Below are positions 1-8,877 of a DNA stretch of 64,000 bases, one piece after another. The notes beneath the pieces were generated by a model that saw nothing but the letters and a program-made list of their open reading frames with translations, was not told where the DNA came from and searched no databases. Both the position numbers and the translations under genes were made by a program. The number at the start of each line of letters is the position of its first letter. Position 1 is the first letter of the stretch. Source of the stretch: Undibacterium cyanobacteriorum (GTDB lineage Bacteria > Pseudomonadota > Gammaproteobacteria > Burkholderiales > Burkholderiaceae_D); NCBI RefSeq assembly GCF_031326225.1, contig NZ_CP133720.1:4154001-4218000 (forward strand). Reading direction: 5' to 3'.

Positions 1-964
1 GTAGCTTTTCACCAGCGGCAACACGCAATTGCCATTCAACCAAATCGGTGCCGGTAATCATTTCTGTGACAGGATGTTCCACCTGCAGACGTGTGTTCAT
101 TTCCATAAAGTAGAATGAACCATCTTGGTTGGCGATGAATTCCACCGTACCTGCGCCAACATAGCCAACTGCTTTCGCTGCTGCCACGGCAGCTTCACCC
201 ATCGCTGCACGACGTTCTGCCGTCATGCCTGGCGCTGGTGCTTCTTCCAATACTTTTTGATGACGACGTTGTACCGAGCAATCGCGTTCAAACAAATACA
301 CGCAATTGCCATGGGTGTCAGCAAACACTTGGATTTCGATATGGCGTGGACGTTGCAAATACTTTTCGGCGAGAACTTTATCGTCACCAAACGAATTGAT
401 CGCCTCGCGTTTGCACGATGCCAAACCGTCTTTGAAGTCGGCCGCTTTTTCGATCACGCGCATGCCTTTGCCACCACCACCGGCACTGGCTTTCAGCAAC
501 ACAGGATAGCCGATGCGATCCGCCTCGCCTTGCAAGAAATCTGAGTCTTGGTTGTCACCATGATAGCCAGGCACCAAAGGCACCTTAGCTTTTTCCATCA
601 AAGACTTCGCTGCGGACTTGCTACCCATCGCCTCAATCGCAGAAGCTGGTGGGCCGATAAAAGCGATACCCGCTTTCGCGCAAGCATTCGCGAACTCACT
701 ATTCTCAGACAAAAAACCATAGCCAGGATGGATCGCTTGCGCACCCGTTGCCAACGCCACCTCGATAATTTTCTCGGCACGTAAATAACTTTCCTTGGCC
801 GGTGCCGGACCAATCAAGACCGCTTCATCACACACCGCCACGTGTTTGGCATTCGCATCGGCTTCGGAATACACCGCCACCGTTTTGATACCCATACGAC
901 GCGCAGTCGCAGCAACACGGCAAGCAATTTCGCCACGATTGGCGATGAGGATTTTGCTAAACAT
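1..964 (-). CDS. mccA: 3-methylcrotonyl-CoA carboxylase biotin-containing (alpha) subunit, partial
   Basis: The visible part (about 321 codons) is the N-terminal biotin carboxylase half; the gene runs off the left edge, so the biotinyl domain is not seen. It starts MFSKILIANRGEIACRVA, the usual biotin carboxylase N-terminus. The ATP-grasp glycine loop (KASAGGGGKGMRV), the ERDCSVQRRHQK motif and the EMNTRLQVEHPVTE catalytic motif are all present. The enzyme carboxylates its own biotin with ATP and bicarbonate for transfer to 3-methylcrotonyl-CoA in leucine breakdown. Sequence alone could also fit an acetyl- or propionyl-CoA carboxylase subunit; the assignment to MCC rests on mccB, liuC and liuA in the same co-directional block. 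Unusually, the bio genes lie between it and mccB. Confidence 0.9.
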   Translation of the reverse strand, partial: MFSKILIANRGEIACRVAATARRMGIKTVAVYSEADANAKHVAVCDEAVLIGPAPAKESYLRAEKIIEVALATGAQAIHPGYGFLSENSEFANACAKAGIAFIGPPASAIEAMGSKSAAKSLMEKAKVPLVPGYHGDNQDSDFLQGEADRIGYPVLLKASAGGGGKGMRVIEKAADFKDGLASCKREAINSFGDDKVLAEKYLQRPRHIEIQVFADTHGNCVYLFERDCSVQRRHQKVLEEAPAPGMTAERRAAMGEAAVAAAKAVGYVGAGTVEFIANQDGSFYFMEMNTRLQVEHPVTEMITGTDLVEWQLRVAAGEKL

Positions 965-996
965 GATTTTTATCTTTCGAAAATTTTTAAAAACTT

Positions 997-1140
997 AAAC
1001 CTCTCAACACTGAGACACTGAGGCACAGAGAAGAGCATGAGAAAAGCAAAAATTCATATGCACAGTTCAATACAACATCCTAAAAACTAGAATTTCTCGG
1101 TCTTTCCTCTGTGTCTCTGTGCCTCTGTGTTGAGAGGTTT
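997..1140. repeat. Palindromic repeat, family A copy 1 (bioB-mccA gap)
   Basis: Inverted repeat of about 144 bp filling the gap between bioB and mccA. The left arm begins AAACCTCTCAACAC and the right arm ends with its reverse complement, followed inward by CTGTGTCTCTGTGCCTC-type purine/pyrimidine text. Related copies are at 8759, 9993, 12323 and 17839. This copy has T and A where the others have C and G, and the change is present in both arms, so pairing is kept. Confidence 0.85.
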
Positions 1141-1151
1141 TCAATCAAACA

Positions 1152-2192
1152 TTAACTACAACCACCAGCCTTCTTCTCTACTACACCACGCGTCTTCAAA
1201 CCTAATTTTTCCAACAAGGCTTTGTCGTCTTCTGCTTCTGGATTTTCTGTAGTCAGCAATTTATCGCCGTAGAAAATCGAATTCGCGCCAGCGAGGAAGC
1301 ACATGGCTTGCACTGCTTCGCCCATTTGACGACGTCCTGCCGACAAACGTACACGGGCTTTCGGCATCGTGATACGCGCTACCGCGATGGTGCGTACGAA
1401 TTCCAAAGGATCGAGTGGGTCGAGGCCATGCAAAGGTGTGCCTTCGACTTGCACTAAATGATTCACAGGCACGGATTCTGGATAAGGATTCAAGTTCGCC
1501 AATTGCGAAATCAAACCAGCACGTTGACGACGACTTTCACCCATGCCGATGATACCGCCGCAACACACTTTCAAACCTGCGGTGCGCACATGTCCCAAAG
1601 TATCCAAACGATCTTGATAATCGCGTGTTGAAATCACGTTGTTGTAGAACTCTGGTGCAGTATCGAGATTGTGGTTGTAGTAATCCAAACCGGCTGCTGC
1701 CAATCGCTGTGCTTGCTCTTCCTTCAGCATGCCCAAGGTGGCACAGGTTTCTAAGCCCATGGCTTTGACTTCGCGCACCATGGTTTCAACTTTTTCCATG
1801 TCTCTATCTTTCGGCGAACGCCATGCTGCGCCCATACAGAAACGCGTTGCACCGTTTTCGCGTGCCGCTTTGGCCGCTTCCAACACATCGCGCACATCCA
1901 TCAACTTCTTCGCTTCGACGCCCGTATCGTAGCGCGCCGCTTGTGGGCAATAGCCGCAATCCTCTTCACATCCGCCGGTCTTAATCGACAACAAGGTCGC
2001 GAGTTCAACATCACCGTTCGGAAAATTCTCTCGATGGATCTGTTGAGCCTTAAACAGAAGGTCATTGAATGGCAACTCAAACAGCGCCATTACTTCATCA
2101 ACTGGCCAAGTTTCAGCCGTGATGGTTTTCACCGGCGCTTGAAATTGCAATGGTGCGCTAGTGGCGGTGTCGTTTTTCACTGTTTGTTCCAT
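1152..2192 (-). CDS. bioB: Biotin synthase
   Basis: Radical SAM enzyme that inserts sulfur into dethiobiotin, the last step of biotin synthesis. The 346-residue protein has the CxxxCxxC cluster motif (CEEDCGYC) that binds the SAM-cleaving [4Fe-4S] cluster, followed by PQAARYDTGV, and the later conserved segments NHNLDTAPEFY, CCGGIIGMGESR and RLSAGRRQMGE that belong to BioB and hold the second cluster's ligands. Length is normal for the family. An AAGGA ribosome site sits 7 bases before the ATG. It is the last bio gene before mccA; the gap to bioD is 83 bp and holds no repeat. Confidence 0.97.
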   Translation of the reverse strand: MEQTVKNDTATSAPLQFQAPVKTITAETWPVDEVMALFELPFNDLLFKAQQIHRENFPNGDVELATLLSIKTGGCEEDCGYCPQAARYDTGVEAKKLMDVRDVLEAAKAARENGATRFCMGAAWRSPKDRDMEKVETMVREVKAMGLETCATLGMLKEEQAQRLAAAGLDYYNHNLDTAPEFYNNVISTRDYQDRLDTLGHVRTAGLKVCCGGIIGMGESRRQRAGLISQLANLNPYPESVPVNHLVQVEGTPLHGLDPLDPLEFVRTIAVARITMPKARVRLSAGRRQMGEAVQAMCFLAGANSIFYGDKLLTTENPEAEDDKALLEKLGLKTRGVVEKKAGGCS

Positions 2193-2275
2193 CTTCTTTT
2201 CCTTACTGTTATTACGCGATAACTACTGAATTACTTCAAACTTATTTCATACTTACGAGGTACACACACTACAAA

Positions 2276-2974
2276 CTACGATGACTCGCCTCGCAAAAGT
2301 TCAAGTCTTAAATGTTGATGTGCATGGTCGAGCGCATCAGCCGCAAGGCGTGGCATCACGCCTAAACAGGGAGCCCCAATGCGCTGTGCGATCGCTTGCA
2401 CGTTTTCATCAAAAAACCGCATGTCGCTATCAACCGTATTCGCGACCCAAGCTGCAAGTTTCAGACCACTCGCCCGTATGGCTTGTGCGGTTAACAAAGC
2501 ATGATTGATACATCCCAAACGCATGCCCACGACGAGAATGACGGGCAAGCCTAAACGCTGCGCTAAATCGACCGTACTCGTCTGATCATCGAGCGGCACG
2601 CAAAATCCACCAACGCCTTCCACCAAAACCACGTCCGCGAGCGATTGCGCTTGTTGATAGCAGTGCTGAACATGCTGCACATCCATCTTCACGTTTTCCA
2701 ACTTCGCCACAATATGCGGCGCCGCCGGTGTGCGCATCAAATAAGGCACCACGATTTCCTGCGGTGCTTTGATGCTGGAAGCGGCGACTAAACTATCCAC
2801 ATCTTCATTATGCAAAACACCGTCGACTTCCTCAGCACCAGACGCAATCGGCTTCATGCCCAAGGTCGATCTTCCTTGCTGGGTGAAAGCGCGCAGCAAA
2901 GCCGACGTAACGAAAGTCTTGCCGATCTCGGTATCTGTGCCAGTGATGAAATAATCGTTTGTTCTTGTTTGCAT
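2276..2974 (-). CDS. bioD: Dethiobiotin synthetase
   Basis: ATP-dependent carboxylase that closes the ureido ring of 7,8-diaminopelargonic acid to give dethiobiotin. The 232-residue protein shows the P-loop near its start (ITGTDTEIGKTF), a GMKPIASG segment with the catalytic lysine, and VVLVEGVGGFCVPL, all diagnostic for BioD. It lies between bioF and bioB in the order bioA-F-D-B. The 281-bp gap upstream of it (toward bioF) carries two unrelated palindromic repeats (3020-3088 and 3104-3210), so it may be transcribed from bioA only if the polymerase passes these structures. Confidence 0.95.
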   Translation of the reverse strand: MQTRTNDYFITGTDTEIGKTFVTSALLRAFTQQGRSTLGMKPIASGAEEVDGVLHNEDVDSLVAASSIKAPQEIVVPYLMRTPAAPHIVAKLENVKMDVQHVQHCYQQAQSLADVVLVEGVGGFCVPLDDQTSTVDLAQRLGLPVILVVGMRLGCINHALLTAQAIRASGLKLAAWVANTVDSDMRFFDENVQAIAQRIGAPCLGVMPRLAADALDHAHQHLRLELLRGESS

Positions 2975-3019
2975 TGCTTAAATTTTATTTCTAAAACTAT
3001 TCCTTACTACTCAACTCTC

Positions 3020-3088
3020 GTAGGGCGGGTGAAACCCGCGCTGCTCAGGCGCTCATCGTTCTGGCGGCGCGGGTTGCACCCGCCCTAC
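3020..3088. repeat. Palindromic repeat, family B copy 1
   Basis: 69-bp inverted repeat with arms GTAGGGCGGGTG and its complement CACCCGCCCTAC, with the inner text CGCGCTG/CGGCGCGGGTT. It lies in the bioF-bioD gap. Similar GTAGGGCGGGT palindromes are widespread between genes in proteobacteria (general knowledge). Copies or fragments here: 5881, 9277 and 14381. Confidence 0.8.
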
Positions 3089-3103
3089 AATGACCTTTAC
3101 TAC

Positions 3104-3210
3104 TTCCCCTTCAAGGGGAAGGCTGGGATGGGGACGGTTTTTTGCCCTATTGCAACTTGTCTCTATCGAAACCCATCCCCACCCTAACCCTCCCCTTGAA
3201 GGGGAGGGAG
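3104..3210. repeat. Palindromic repeat, family C copy 1
   Basis: 107-bp inverted repeat with outer arms of the type TTCCCCTTCAAGGGGAAGG / CCTCCCCTTGAAGGGGAGG and inner GGGATGGGGACGG / CCCATCCCCACCC. Each arm is itself a small palindrome. It lies directly after family B copy 1 in the bioF-bioD gap; the same B-then-C pairing recurs at 5881-6090 and 9277-9483. Confidence 0.8.
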
Positions 3211-3255
3211 GGAATGATCGGCCAACCTCGTGTCAAAAATCTCGCTTCACAAACC

Positions 3256-4440
3256 TCACTCTTCCAAACCATTCACAGCATCAATCAACAAAGCCAAATC
3301 TTCTGCCGTATGCGCGGCCGACAAAGTGATACGCAAACGCGCTGTACCTTCCGGCACTGTTGGTGGCCGTATTGCTGGCACCCAAAATCCTTGTTCGTAC
3401 AAAGTTGCTGCTGCCTTCAAACTTTCGGCATTGTCGCCAATCACAATCGGTTGCACTGCTGTATCTGATGGCATGAGTGTCCAACGCTTCAACTTTAAGT
3501 CACGGCGCAGTTGGGCAATCAAAGCCTGTAAATGAGCACGGCGCGCTCGTCCTTCTTCGCCTTGAATAATATCTAGACTCGTCAACAAGGCATGTGCCAA
3601 GGCCGGCGGTGCAGCGGTCGTATAAATATAAGGACGCGCTTTGTTCACCAACCATTCGATCACATCGGCATGTGCCGCCACGAAGGCTCCACCGACACCG
3701 GCCGATTTGCCCAAGGTGCCCATGTAGACCAAGTTAGGCGAACGCAGATTAAAGTGCTCTAAGACGCCACGCCCATTGGCACCTAAGGCACCGAAGCCAT
3801 GAGCATCATCGATCACCAACCATGCATTAAACTCTTCGCACAAGGCGAGCAATTCTGGCACGGGGGCTAGATTGCCATCCATACTAAAGACGCTATCGCT
3901 GACCACGATTTTCGTCGGTGCAGATGAGGCCTGCAGCAAACTGCGTAAGGTCGCGACATCGCCATGCGGATACACCTGCAATTTTGCGCGCGACAATTTG
4001 GCGCCATCGATCAAAGATGCATGGTTCAGTGATTCAGAAAACAATTCCGTCTCTTTACCTGAGACCGCCGCCAAGCCCGCCAACACGGCGAGATTCGCCA
4101 TATAACCCGTACAAAAATACAGCGCTTTGGCGTTCACCAAATGCGGAGCAACAAATTCTGCGAGGCGTTCTTCGAGCACAGCGTGAGCGTGACTGTGGCC
4201 GCTAATTAAATGTGAAGCACCACTACCGACCCCGTAAAGATCAGCACCTTTTTGCATGGCAGCGATAATTTTTGGATGCGCGGCCAAGCCGAGATAATCA
4301 TTGCTACAAAACGCCAGCATATCGCGGCCATCAACCTTGACACGCGGCGCACTCGGGCTCTCGGCATGACGGCGACGACGACGCAAACTCTTCGCATCTA
4401 AGGCTGCTAATTCACGTTGGATTTGATCGAGTAGAATCAC
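3256..4440 (-). CDS. bioF: 8-amino-7-oxononanoate synthase
   Basis: PLP enzyme that condenses pimeloyl thioester with alanine, the first ring-building step of biotin synthesis. The 394-residue protein carries FCSNDYLGLAAHP near the N-terminus, VIDDAHGFGALG (PLP-ring aspartate and histidine) and YMGTLGKSAGVGG with the Schiff-base lysine. The start is a GTG whose first bases overlap the bioA TGA stop as GTGA (4437-4440), a classic arrangement for translational coupling to bioA. No bioC or bioH is visible nearby, so the source of the pimeloyl chain is not in this window. Confidence 0.96.
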   Translation of the reverse strand: MILLDQIQRELAALDAKSLRRRRRHAESPSAPRVKVDGRDMLAFCSNDYLGLAAHPKIIAAMQKGADLYGVGSGASHLISGHSHAHAVLEERLAEFVAPHLVNAKALYFCTGYMANLAVLAGLAAVSGKETELFSESLNHASLIDGAKLSRAKLQVYPHGDVATLRSLLQASSAPTKIVVSDSVFSMDGNLAPVPELLALCEEFNAWLVIDDAHGFGALGANGRGVLEHFNLRSPNLVYMGTLGKSAGVGGAFVAAHADVIEWLVNKARPYIYTTAAPPALAHALLTSLDIIQGEEGRARRAHLQALIAQLRRDLKLKRWTLMPSDTAVQPIVIGDNAESLKAAATLYEQGFWVPAIRPPTVPEGTARLRITLSAAHTAEDLALLIDAVNGLEE

Positions 4441-5831
4441 GCTGCTTCTCCCATGACTTGGTTGAAGACTTTCAGCATGCGTTCGCCTACCAAACTTATT
4501 TCTTCTTGATTCACAATATACGGCGGCATCAAATACACGGTGTTGCCAATCGGGCGTAACAACAATTCTTCTTGCAAAGCTTGGGTAAAGAAACGGCGTG
4601 AAAATGTTTTTGCGGCTGGCGCAGTGGCGTCATCAAACACGGCATCGAAAGCCCACATCATGCCCTGCTGACGGAAATGTTTGACTCGATGATGTTGCGC
4701 GAGTGGCTGCAAAGCCTCAGTGATGTTCGCCGCCTTCACGCGATTTTGCGCCAACACCTCATCGGTCTCGAAAATTTCCAAGGTCGCCAATGCGGCGCGG
4801 CAGGCCAAAGGATTGCCAGTGTATGAATGTGAATGTAAAAATCCACGACGCACATCGCTATCGTAAAAGCCTTGATAGATGTTTTCGCGCGTCATCACCA
4901 AAGACAGCGGCAAATAGCCACCACTAATTCCTTTGGATAAGCAGACAAAGTCAGGCCAAATTTGCGCATTTTCGCAAGCAAAGAAAGTGCCCGTGCGACC
5001 ACAGCCAACCGCGATTTCATCGGCAATCAAATGGACTTGGTATTGATCACACAAAGCGCGCACCAATCGTAGATATTCGGGATCATGCATGGCGAAACCG
5101 GTCGCACATTGCACCAAAGGCTCTAAGATCACCGCTGCAATTTTGCCAGCACGTTCCTGCAAGCAGCGTTCCATATCGGCCGCTGCACGGCGCGCGACAT
5201 CCATCGCTGTTTCACCTTCTTGTGCCAGGCGCGCATCTGGCGAAGCGACCACGTGAGCATTGCGGATCATGGGGCCGTAAGCGTCGCGGAATAAAGCCAC
5301 ATCTGTCACCGCCAGCGCGCCTATGGTCTCGCCGTGATAGCTGCCTTTCAGGCAAATAAATTCTTGCTTCTCGGTTTGACCTTGATTGCGCCAAAAATGG
5401 AAACTCATCTTCAAGGCGATTTCGGTGGCAGATGCGCCATCCGAGGCGTAGAAGCAGTGACCAAGCACGCCACCCGTGAGGGCAGACAACTTCTCGGACA
5501 AACGAATCACAGGCTCATGCGTAAAGCCTGCCAACATCGCATGTTCCAATTGATCGAGCTGATCTTTGAGTGCGGTGTTGATACGTGGATTCGCGTGCCC
5601 GAACAAATTGACCCACCAAGAGCTAATACCATCGAGATAGCGCTTGCCTTCCATGTCGACCAGCCAGGCGCCGCGACCATGACTCACCGGAATCAAAGGC
5701 ATGGTTTCGTGGTGCTGCATTTGCGTGCACGGATGCCAGACGCTTTGCAGACTGCGCTCTACCCATGATGTGCTCGGTGTTTTCAATTCGGTATTCACTA
5801 CGTTTAACTTATTTTTAAAAACCATTAACAA
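4437..5831 (-). CDS. bioA: Adenosylmethionine-8-amino-7-oxononanoate aminotransferase
   Basis: Class III PLP aminotransferase that uses SAM as amino donor to make 7,8-diaminopelargonic acid. The protein has VWHPCTQMQ near the N-terminus (BioA signature), YLDGISSWWVNLFGHANP, LIADEIAVGCGRTG and the lysine motif CLSKGISGGYLPLSLV. The frame opens with TTG-TTA-ATG at 5831-5823; start alternatives are ATG 5825 or a GTG at 5798, and no strong ribosome site decides. The gene overlaps bioF by 4 bases. I looked for a BirA-type operator upstream and found only a poor match. Confidence 0.95.
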   Translation of the reverse strand: MLMVFKNKLNVVNTELKTPSTSWVERSLQSVWHPCTQMQHHETMPLIPVSHGRGAWLVDMEGKRYLDGISSWWVNLFGHANPRINTALKDQLDQLEHAMLAGFTHEPVIRLSEKLSALTGGVLGHCFYASDGASATEIALKMSFHFWRNQGQTEKQEFICLKGSYHGETIGALAVTDVALFRDAYGPMIRNAHVVASPDARLAQEGETAMDVARRAAADMERCLQERAGKIAAVILEPLVQCATGFAMHDPEYLRLVRALCDQYQVHLIADEIAVGCGRTGTFFACENAQIWPDFVCLSKGISGGYLPLSLVMTRENIYQGFYDSDVRRGFLHSHSYTGNPLACRAALATLEIFETDEVLAQNRVKAANITEALQPLAQHHRVKHFRQQGMMWAFDAVFDDATAPAAKTFSRRFFTQALQEELLLRPIGNTVYLMPPYIVNQEEISLVGERMLKVFNQVMGEAA

Positions 5832-5880
5832 CTGTTTTTGCCGTCATACCGGACTTGATCCAGCATTCCTTTGTATTCTT

Positions 5881-5944
5881 GCAAGGGTGGCGCGAACCGC
5901 GCTGTTGCTCAATGGCTAGGCGGCGCGGGTTGCACCCGCCCTAC
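5881..5944. repeat. Palindromic repeat, family B copy 2
   Basis: Degenerate inverted repeat in the liuC-bioA gap. The right arm GGGTTGCACCCGCCCTAC is well preserved, while the left arm (GCAAGGGTGGCGCGAACCGCG) has drifted. Immediately followed by family C copy 2, as at 3020-3210. Confidence 0.75.
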
Positions 5945-5959
5945 GGTTTTACTCTTAAT

Positions 5960-6090
5960 CCCCTCTCCCGCGAGCGGGAGAGGGTTAGGGTGAGGGTGTT
6001 TCAGAATTCTGTAACGTTAGTTTTACGCTTACTTTGCAGAAACCTGAATCCCCCTCATCCCTAACCCTTCTCCCGCTTGCGGGAGAAGGG
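5960..6090. repeat. Palindromic repeat, family C copy 2
   Basis: 131-bp inverted repeat whose arms read CCCCTCTCCCGCGAGCGGGA then AGGGTTAGGGTGAGGG, against CCCTCATCCCTAACCC and TTCTCCCGCTTGCGGGAGAA. Together with the family B copy it occupies most of the 310-bp gap between bioA and liuC. Nothing else is seen in that gap. Confidence 0.8.
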
Positions 6091-6141
6091 AGTAAAAAAC
6101 CCCAAAATTGCAATCCAACCAAAACCCATCATTATACTTGA

Positions 6142-6924
6142 TCACCCCAACCAGCTCGGCTTACGCTTCTCGAGGAAGGAACGCACGCCTTCACGACCTT
6201 CATCCGAGGCACGAATCATGGCAATCCCTTCTACTGTATTTGCAATCAAGTCGGGAGTAATTTCACGACCGCCGACATCGCGCACTAAGACCTTCGCTTG
6301 GGCGACTGCATTCGGACTATTGGTCACCAAAGCTTTAACGATCTCCGCCACTTTACTTTGCAAAGCATCCGCTGCCACCACCTCATGTACAAAACCAATT
6401 CGCAAAGCTTGCGCTGCATCGAAACGTTCTGCGGTTAAGAAATAGCGACGAGCGGCATTTTCGCCCATGGCTTTAATCACATACGGAGAAATCGTGGCAG
6501 GAATCAAACCTAACTTGACTTCACTCAAGCAGAACTGTGCGGTATCGACAGAAACGATCACATCACAAGCCGCGACCAAGCCCATACCACCGGCATAGCA
6601 GTCACCTTGAATTTGCGCCACCACAGGTTTCGCACAGGTATAGATGGCAGATAACATCGCGGCCAACGCACCCGCATCGGCAACATTCTCCGCATGCGTA
6701 TAGTCCGCCATCTTCTTCATCCAATTGAGGTCAGCACCCGCGCAAAACGCAGGACCATTCGCCGCCAACACAATCGCGCGAATACTGGTATCGCCACTTA
6801 ATTCATTAAACACCTGCGTAATCTCAGCAATCGTCGTTTCGTTGAACGCATTGCGTACATCAGGACGATTGAGCGTAACGGTGGCAACTTTGTTGTCGCG
6901 CGTGAGGGTGAGGGTTTGGTACAT
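6142..6924 (-). CDS. liuC: Methylglutaconyl-CoA hydratase-type enoyl-CoA hydratase
   Basis: Crotonase-fold enzyme of 260 residues. It hydrates 3-methylglutaconyl-CoA (the MCC product) to HMG-CoA in leucine breakdown. The sequence shows the oxyanion-hole segment PAFCAGADLNWMKKM, whose GADLNWM text is typical of this hydratase within the crotonases, and GDCYAGGMGLVAACDV as the second oxyanion loop, with CLSEVKLGLIPATISPYV after it. It follows mccB by 161 bp, a gap almost filled by a 98-bp palindrome. HMG-CoA lyase, the next step, is not in the window and may lie beyond mccA. Confidence 0.9.
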   Translation of the reverse strand: MYQTLTLTRDNKVATVTLNRPDVRNAFNETTIAEITQVFNELSGDTSIRAIVLAANGPAFCAGADLNWMKKMADYTHAENVADAGALAAMLSAIYTCAKPVVAQIQGDCYAGGMGLVAACDVIVSVDTAQFCLSEVKLGLIPATISPYVIKAMGENAARRYFLTAERFDAAQALRIGFVHEVVAADALQSKVAEIVKALVTNSPNAVAQAKVLVRDVGGREITPDLIANTVEGIAMIRASDEGREGVRSFLEKRKPSWLG

Positions 6925-6974
6925 AAAACTTTCTTTCGACTATCGGCAAAAACTGGAGAACTGAACTCCTTCAA

Positions 6975-7072
6975 AAATTCGATTACAGGGATGCAGTACA
7001 AGGAAGAAACCGGAGCAATATGTCGATATTGCGAGGATTTCTGACGCCGTAATGCGCCCTGCAATCGGATTT
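6975..7072. repeat. 98-bp palindromic element, family F copy 1
   Basis: Long imperfect palindrome starting 14 bp after the mccB stop. The outer arms are AAATTCGATT and AATCGGATTT, and the apex is GCAATAT-GTCG-ATATTGC (a 7-bp stem with a 4-base loop). The second copy is at 16499-16596, exactly the same length and 76 of 98 positions identical by eye. Of the 22 differences, 14 form seven compensatory pairs (element positions 12-87, 13-86, 24-76, 31-68, 32-67, 33-66, 34-65). Confidence 0.9.
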
Positions 7073-7085
7073 AGGAAGGGGTTCA

Positions 7086-8708
7086 CTACATTCTGAATAT
7101 CCCAAACTTAGCATCTGGTATTGGAGCGTTGAGCGCGGCCGACAAGCCCAATCCCAACACCATACGCGTATCCGCTGGATCAATCACACCGTCATCCCAC
7201 AAGCGTGCCGATGCATAGTAAGGATGGCCTTGGTGTTCGTATTGATCTTTGATCGGTTGTTTAAACGCGGCTTCTTCTTCGGCGCTCCAGCTACCACCTT
7301 TGGCCTCAATGCCATCACGACGCACGGTGGCCAACACGCTCGCGGCTTGTTCGCCGCCCATCACGGAAATACGGGCATTCGGCCACATCCACATGAAGCG
7401 CGGTGAATAAGCACGGCCGCACATACCGTAGTTCCCTGCGCCGAAACTGCCGCCAATAATCACGGTGAATTTCGGCACATTTGCTGTCGCCACTGCCGTC
7501 ACCATCTTGGCGCCATTGCGTGCGATACCTTCGTTTTCATATTTACGGCCGACCATAAAGCCGGTGATATTTTGCAAGAACACCAGCGGGATCTTACGTT
7601 GGCAGCACAGCTCAATGAAATGCGTGCCTTTCAATGCGGCTTCGGAAAACAAGATGCCGTTGTTAGCGACGATACCAACCGGCATGCCGTGAATATGCGC
7701 AAAACCGCAGACCAGCGTCGTGCCGTAACGTGCTTTAAATTCATCGAAGTGGCTGCCATCCACGATACGGGCAATCACTTCACGCACATCGAAAGGTTTG
7801 CGTGTATCGACTGGAATCACGCCATACAATTCACTGGCCGGATATCTCGGTTCTTCCACCTTTTTCAACACCACGGTCTGTGGCTTCTGGCGATTCAAGT
7901 GCGAAACGATGCCGCGCGCCAAAGACAGCGCATGAGTATCATTTTGCGCGAGATGATCGGCTACACCCGACAAACGCGTATGCACGTCACCACCACCGAG
8001 ATCTTCCGCACTCACCACTTCACCAGTCGCGGCTTTCACCAAAGGCGGGCCGGCCAAGAATATCGTGCCTTGATCTTTGACGATAATCGACTCATCGCTC
8101 ATGGCTGGCACGTAAGCACCACCCGCTGTACATGAGCCCATCACCACTGCGATTTGCGGGATGTCCTTCGCAGACATATTGGCTTGATTGTAGAAAATGC
8201 GGCCGAAGTGATCGCGATCTGGGAACACTTCATCTTGGTTCGGCAAGTTTGCACCACCACTATCAACGAGATAGATACAAGGCAAATTGTTTTGCTCGGC
8301 GATCTCTTGTGCACGCAAATGCTTTTTCACCGTCATTGGGAAATACGTGCCGCCTTTGACCGTGGCATCGTTACACACGATCACACATTCTTGTCCGGCC
8401 ACGCGACCGATACCCGTGATCACACCCGCACTTGGCGCCGCATCCGCATCGTTCTTTTCTTTATACATATTGAACGCGGCCAGTTGCGAAAATTCAAGGA
8501 AAGGCGTGCCCGGATCGAGCAACATTTGTACGCGATCACGCGGCAACAATTTACCACGCGCCAAATGCTTTTCACGCGCTGCCTCGCCGCCACCCAGCGA
8601 GATCTGGGCGATCTTGGCTTTAAGGTCATCCACAATCGCTTGCATCGCCGCAGCGTTGGTTTTGAAGTCCTCTGAACGAGGGTTAAGTTTGGACTCTAGA
8701 GTTGTCAT
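7086..8708 (-). CDS. mccB: 3-methylcrotonyl-CoA carboxylase carboxyltransferase (beta) subunit
   Basis: Carboxyltransferase that moves CO2 from biotin on MccA to 3-methylcrotonyl-CoA. Length (540 residues) is normal. Segments diagnostic for MCC beta rather than propionyl-CoA carboxylase are present: GGTYFPMTVKKHLRAQEIA, YLVDSGGANLPNQDEVFPD and FGRIFYNQANMSA. The C-terminal half has GSFGAGNYGMCGRAY and RISVMGGEQAASVLATV. A GGA-type ribosome site precedes the ATG. It is followed by liuC on the same strand; its partner mccA lies about 6 kb further downstream, separated from it by the biotin genes. Confidence 0.96.
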   Translation of the reverse strand: MTTLESKLNPRSEDFKTNAAAMQAIVDDLKAKIAQISLGGGEAAREKHLARGKLLPRDRVQMLLDPGTPFLEFSQLAAFNMYKEKNDADAAPSAGVITGIGRVAGQECVIVCNDATVKGGTYFPMTVKKHLRAQEIAEQNNLPCIYLVDSGGANLPNQDEVFPDRDHFGRIFYNQANMSAKDIPQIAVVMGSCTAGGAYVPAMSDESIIVKDQGTIFLAGPPLVKAATGEVVSAEDLGGGDVHTRLSGVADHLAQNDTHALSLARGIVSHLNRQKPQTVVLKKVEEPRYPASELYGVIPVDTRKPFDVREVIARIVDGSHFDEFKARYGTTLVCGFAHIHGMPVGIVANNGILFSEAALKGTHFIELCCQRKIPLVFLQNITGFMVGRKYENEGIARNGAKMVTAVATANVPKFTVIIGGSFGAGNYGMCGRAYSPRFMWMWPNARISVMGGEQAASVLATVRRDGIEAKGGSWSAEEEAAFKQPIKDQYEHQGHPYYASARLWDDGVIDPADTRMVLGLGLSAALNAPIPDAKFGIFRM

Positions 8709-8758
8709 AATTTTTTTCCGATTACTTATTGGGCTGTGCTCAATTTCATAAACCTTTT

Positions 8759-8865
8759 AAACCCCTCAACGCCGAGGCGCTGAGGCGCAGAGTAGAACGT
8801 TAAAAGAGAGGTCTTCTCTGTTTTCGATGTCCTCAACGCCTCTGCGTCTCGGCGTTGAGGGGTTT
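8759..8865. repeat. Palindromic repeat, family A copy 2
   Basis: 107-bp inverted repeat between the ychJ-like gene and mccB. Both arms carry AAACCCCTCAACGCCGAG followed by a CGC.GAGGCG-type extension. It ends 50 bp before the mccB start codon, so it could form a hairpin in the mccB leader. Confidence 0.85.
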
Positions 8866-8877
8866 TCTGCCAATTCC

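Noticed and set aside
5334..5768. Plus-strand 144-codon open frame
   Set aside because: Antisense shadow of bioA, whose motifs are all intact.
5798..5840. BirA-type operator before bioA
   Set aside because: TTGTTAATG and AGTTAAACG about 13 bases apart resemble the half sites only partly; too many mismatches to call.
7572..8135. Plus-strand 187-codon open frame
   Set aside because: Antisense to mccB, which is a full and well-conserved gene; the frame has no ribosome site and no protein-like features.
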